From NCBI GenBank assembly GCA_937890135.1, contig CALBYC010000071.1, positions 1 to 16,110 on the forward strand: a stretch of DNA of 16,110 nt. The letters are read 5' to 3'. Of the stretch, positions 14,625 to 16,110 are shown piece by piece; positions within the stretch are counted from its first letter, which is position 1; each line of letters opens with the position of its first letter. The notes beneath the pieces were generated by a model. It was not told where the DNA came from and ran no database searches. It worked only from the letters and a program-made list of their open reading frames with translations. The stretch is from an uncultured Parabacteroides sp. Lineage in GTDB: Bacteria > Bacteroidota > Bacteroidia > Bacteroidales > Tannerellaceae. Made by a program: the position numbers and the translations under genes.

Positions 14625-14655
14625 CAAAGGAAATGTTTTTTTTTGAAAAAGCAAA
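14625..14655 (-). promoter_or_regulatory. Likely promoter of the tRNA-Cys pair
   Basis: On the minus strand TTTG (14652-14655), a 19-bp spacer rich in T and A, then TTCCTTTG (14625-14632), one mismatch from TAnnTTTG. It stands 29 bp before the first tRNA base, leaving a short leader for processing. Confidence 0.45.
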
Positions 14656-14779
14656 ATTTATGCGCATTTATTTCAAAAAAGTTTTTCCCCACAAAGACAA
14701 TCTATCCACGTCTACATTCTCCCTTAGGTGATTCCCTTGCCCGGCATACATCCTTTGTTCTACGACAACGGATGGGAAC

Positions 14780-14822
14780 AAAAATCAAAAAGGTTACGGC
14801 CTCTCCGGAAAAAGGTCGTAAG
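14780..14822 (-). terminator. Hairpin after the PNPOx-family gene, probable terminator
   Basis: Arms TTACGACC and GGCCGTAA on the minus strand pair with one A-C mismatch around a 12-nt loop, followed by CCTTTTTGATTTTTG. It lies about 45 bp after the gene's stop. On the plus strand the stem is fully paired (one G-U) and is followed by GCTTTTTG, so it could act in both directions. The rest of the 14603-14865 stretch holds nothing else that I can recognise. Confidence 0.5.
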
Positions 14823-14865
14823 CTTTTTGAAAAAACACGGCGGCAAAGGAAAGAGCTCCTGCCTA

Positions 14866-15348
14866 TCAAAACTTGAAATGGACAGGCTTCGCAAACCCTG
14901 CCCTTTTCTCCAAGCCTTTCACATTGCCCAAATTGCTCATCCAACCATCGATGTCCTTCAAGTAAAACACCTTGAAGATCGGATTGCTCCGCATATCCCG
15001 ATAGAGCGTGTTGACTATGGAACTTTTTTCGATGATAGCATCGCGAATGTCCTGACGTTCCTCGAATACCGCCTCGGCAGAGAACCTAATCCACGGCGTC
15101 TGCATCTCATCCTTCTCCAGCTTACAGCCACAAAGTTCTATAGCCGGATTGGCCTGCAACTCGGCATACACTTCCTTCTTCGAGTTTGTACAAAACCATA
15201 GTTTGCCATCTTCCATCACCATGTACTGCATCGGGCGTACTTTAGGCTTGCCATCCAACCCGATTGTCGCCAAAAACTGGATTCCCACGTCGTCCAGATA
15301 GCCGGCCACATCTTTCAATGTTATTTCCTGTTCCATTCTGATTGTCAT
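14866..15348 (-). CDS. Pyridoxamine 5'-phosphate oxidase-family (FMN split-barrel) protein
   Basis: A 160-residue protein of the PNPOx-like split beta-barrel fold. IQFLATIGLDGKPKVRPMQY (23-42) forms the first strands and the FMN-phosphate contact region, followed by GKLWFCTNSKKEVYAELQAN (48-67) and the typical EL.G...... WIRFSAEA segment (about 72-94). Members bind FMN or F420-like flavins and act as oxidoreductases; the real substrate is unknown and pyridoxamine phosphate itself is unlikely for this short form. The ATG at 15348 has AGG 5 nt upstream, favouring it over M5 (15336). It diverges from the glutaminase gene and ends before a hairpin. Confidence 0.87.
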   Translation of the reverse strand: MTIRMEQEITLKDVAGYLDDVGIQFLATIGLDGKPKVRPMQYMVMEDGKLWFCTNSKKEVYAELQANPAIELCGCKLEKDEMQTPWIRFSAEAVFEERQDIRDAIIEKSSIVNTLYRDMRSNPIFKVFYLKDIDGWMSNLGNVKGLEKRAGFAKPVHFKF

Positions 15349-15367
15349 TTACCTGTTGATTGAATTG

Positions 15368-15399
15368 CAAAGACAATAAAAATCCACGGCTTTCGCAAG
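15368..15399 (-). promoter_or_regulatory. Possible promoter of the PNPOx-family gene
   Basis: On the minus strand CTTG (15396-15399), a 20-bp spacer and TGTCTTTG (15368-15375), each one base from the Bacteroidetes consensus. The site lies about 20 bp before the ATG in the 178-bp divergent region. I could not find an equally good match for the opposite-strand glutaminase gene. Confidence 0.4.
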
Positions 15400-15526
15400 A
15401 AATCAGCGGGAAATCCTTAGCAAGACTCCAACGAAATTTCGAGAGAATTGTTTGCATATATCATGTGTTTTGATGTATTTTGTAAAATAAAAGTTTTCCC
15501 AAACAGGTTAAAGACAATGTTGCACC

Positions 15527-16110
15527 ATGAAACAAAACAAGTACTATCAGGAAATTATTGAAAGAATATGCCATGAAATCCAGCCATACGCGCGGGAAGG
15601 GAAACAAGCAGACTATATCCCGGCCCTTGCCAAAGTCAATCCAGACCAATTTGGGATTTACTTGAGCCTAATGAACGGCGAAGACTGCATGTATGGAGAC
15701 TATGACACCAATTTTTCCATACAGAGCATATCGAAGGTTTTCTCTCTTGCCATCGCATTAAGCATTAAAGGCAAGGAACTGTGGGAACGCATAGGCAAAG
15801 AGCCTTCCGGTACAGCCTTCAACTCTTTGGTACAGCTCGAATACGAGCATGGAATACCGCGGAATCCATTCATCAACGCAGGAGCCATCGTTCTGGCGGA
15901 TATATTATTATCCAATTTGGAGAATCCTGCCCGTTTCTTCATTCGTTTCGTGCGGGAACTATGCGGGAATGAGGCTATCGACTATTCACCGGATGTGGCA
16001 GAATCAGAAATCGGCTGTTGCTACCACAATGCATCCATAGCCTACCTTCTCAAGCACCATGGGAATTTGGAGAATGACGTAAACGATGTGCTCCACCTAT
16101 ACTGCATGAT
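15527..16110 (+). CDS. glsA: Glutaminase A, partial (3' end beyond window)
   Basis: Hydrolyses glutamine to glutamate and ammonia. The reading frame opens at ATG 15527 and stays open to the window edge (194 full codons), about 60% of a normal glutaminase of 300-320 residues. The serine-dependent glutaminase signatures are clear: FSIQSISKVF (63-72) with the nucleophile pair S67 and K70 (SxxK), then GTAFNSLVQLEYEHGIPRNP (95-114), followed by FINAGA (115-120) and, near the end, NDVNDVLHLY. There is no signal peptide, so it is cytoplasmic. In enteric bacteria such enzymes aid acid resistance by releasing ammonia, often beside gadB/gadC; whether that holds here cannot be seen because the downstream side is cut off. 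It is the only plus-strand gene in the window and has a strikingly poor ribosome-binding region. Confidence 0.93.
   Translation, partial: MKQNKYYQEIIERICHEIQPYAREGKQADYIPALAKVNPDQFGIYLSLMNGEDCMYGDYDTNFSIQSISKVFSLAIALSIKGKELWERIGKEPSGTAFNSLVQLEYEHGIPRNPFINAGAIVLADILLSNLENPARFFIRFVRELCGNEAIDYSPDVAESEIGCCYHNASIAYLLKHHGNLENDVNDVLHLYCM

Noticed and set aside
14349..14667. Two overlapping frames with an internal repeated peptide
   Set aside because: The repeat is only the translated tandem tRNA-Cys genes; the 105-bp period is a multiple of three, which makes the frames look repetitive.
15500..15526. Earlier ATG at 15517 for the glutaminase
   Set aside because: It is in a different frame from the conserved protein; the frame requires the ATG at 15527.
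1..16110. CRISPR array, insertion sequence, prophage or toxin-antitoxin module
   Set aside because: Apart from the tRNA pair and small hairpins there are no direct repeats, and I see no transposase, integrase or paired small toxin genes; the tRNA-Cys pair shows no integrated element beside it.

Overview
The window reads as chromosomal DNA of an anaerobic member of the Bacteroidales. Three things point there: AT-rich intergenic regions carrying the Bacteroidetes -7 element TAnnTTTG (with a well-placed TTTG at -33 upstream of the OmpA-like gene), a DUF3810 gene, and an OmpA-like protein with a CPEC linker like the major outer-membrane proteins of Porphyromonas and Parabacteroides. I lean to the Porphyromonadaceae/Tannerellaceae side of the order but cannot fix the genus. 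Nearly everything lies on the minus strand; only the glutaminase gene at the right edge is on the plus strand.

Transcribed from right to left, the layout is as follows. (1) A truncated glutaminase gene (15527 onward, +) diverges from a flavin split-barrel (PNPOx-family) gene (14866-15348). (2) Two identical tRNA-Cys(GCA) genes sit in tandem at 14419-14595, with a promoter-like site before and a terminator after them. (3) rfbA (13427-14302) forms a single-gene unit for dTDP-sugar synthesis. (4) An OmpA-like outer-membrane protein (12137-13282) has a strong promoter and a strong terminator. (5) An undecaprenyl-phosphate sugar phosphotransferase (10636-12031) is broken by a frameshift in its nucleotide-binding-type glycine loop. 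(6) A compact operon follows: ruvX, def, an acyl-CoA carboxyltransferase and a small biotin carrier (10544 down to 7666), closed by a terminator. (7) A second compact operon holds a PMCA-type calcium ATPase, tsaB and a DUF3810 membrane metalloprotease-like gene (7528 down to 3001). (8) uvrA (29-2902) follows after a gap of about 98 bp.

Functionally the window mixes housekeeping (excision repair, t6A tRNA modification, deformylation, Holliday junction/rRNA nuclease, tRNA-Cys), propionate/methylmalonyl-CoA type carboxylation, cation transport, and envelope or surface-glycan functions. I see no phage, insertion sequence, CRISPR array or defence locus.

I found no convincing new multi-gene system. 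The points most worth a second look are the frameshifted phosphotransferase whose C-terminal half is still a complete catalytic domain, a UvrA that lacks two Cys/His zinc half-sites, a 17-bp-arm palindrome at the 5' end of the DUF3810 gene, a biotin carrier with Gln before AMKM and no biotin carboxylase beside it, and a ruvX promoter placed so close to the ATG that the mRNA could be leaderless.
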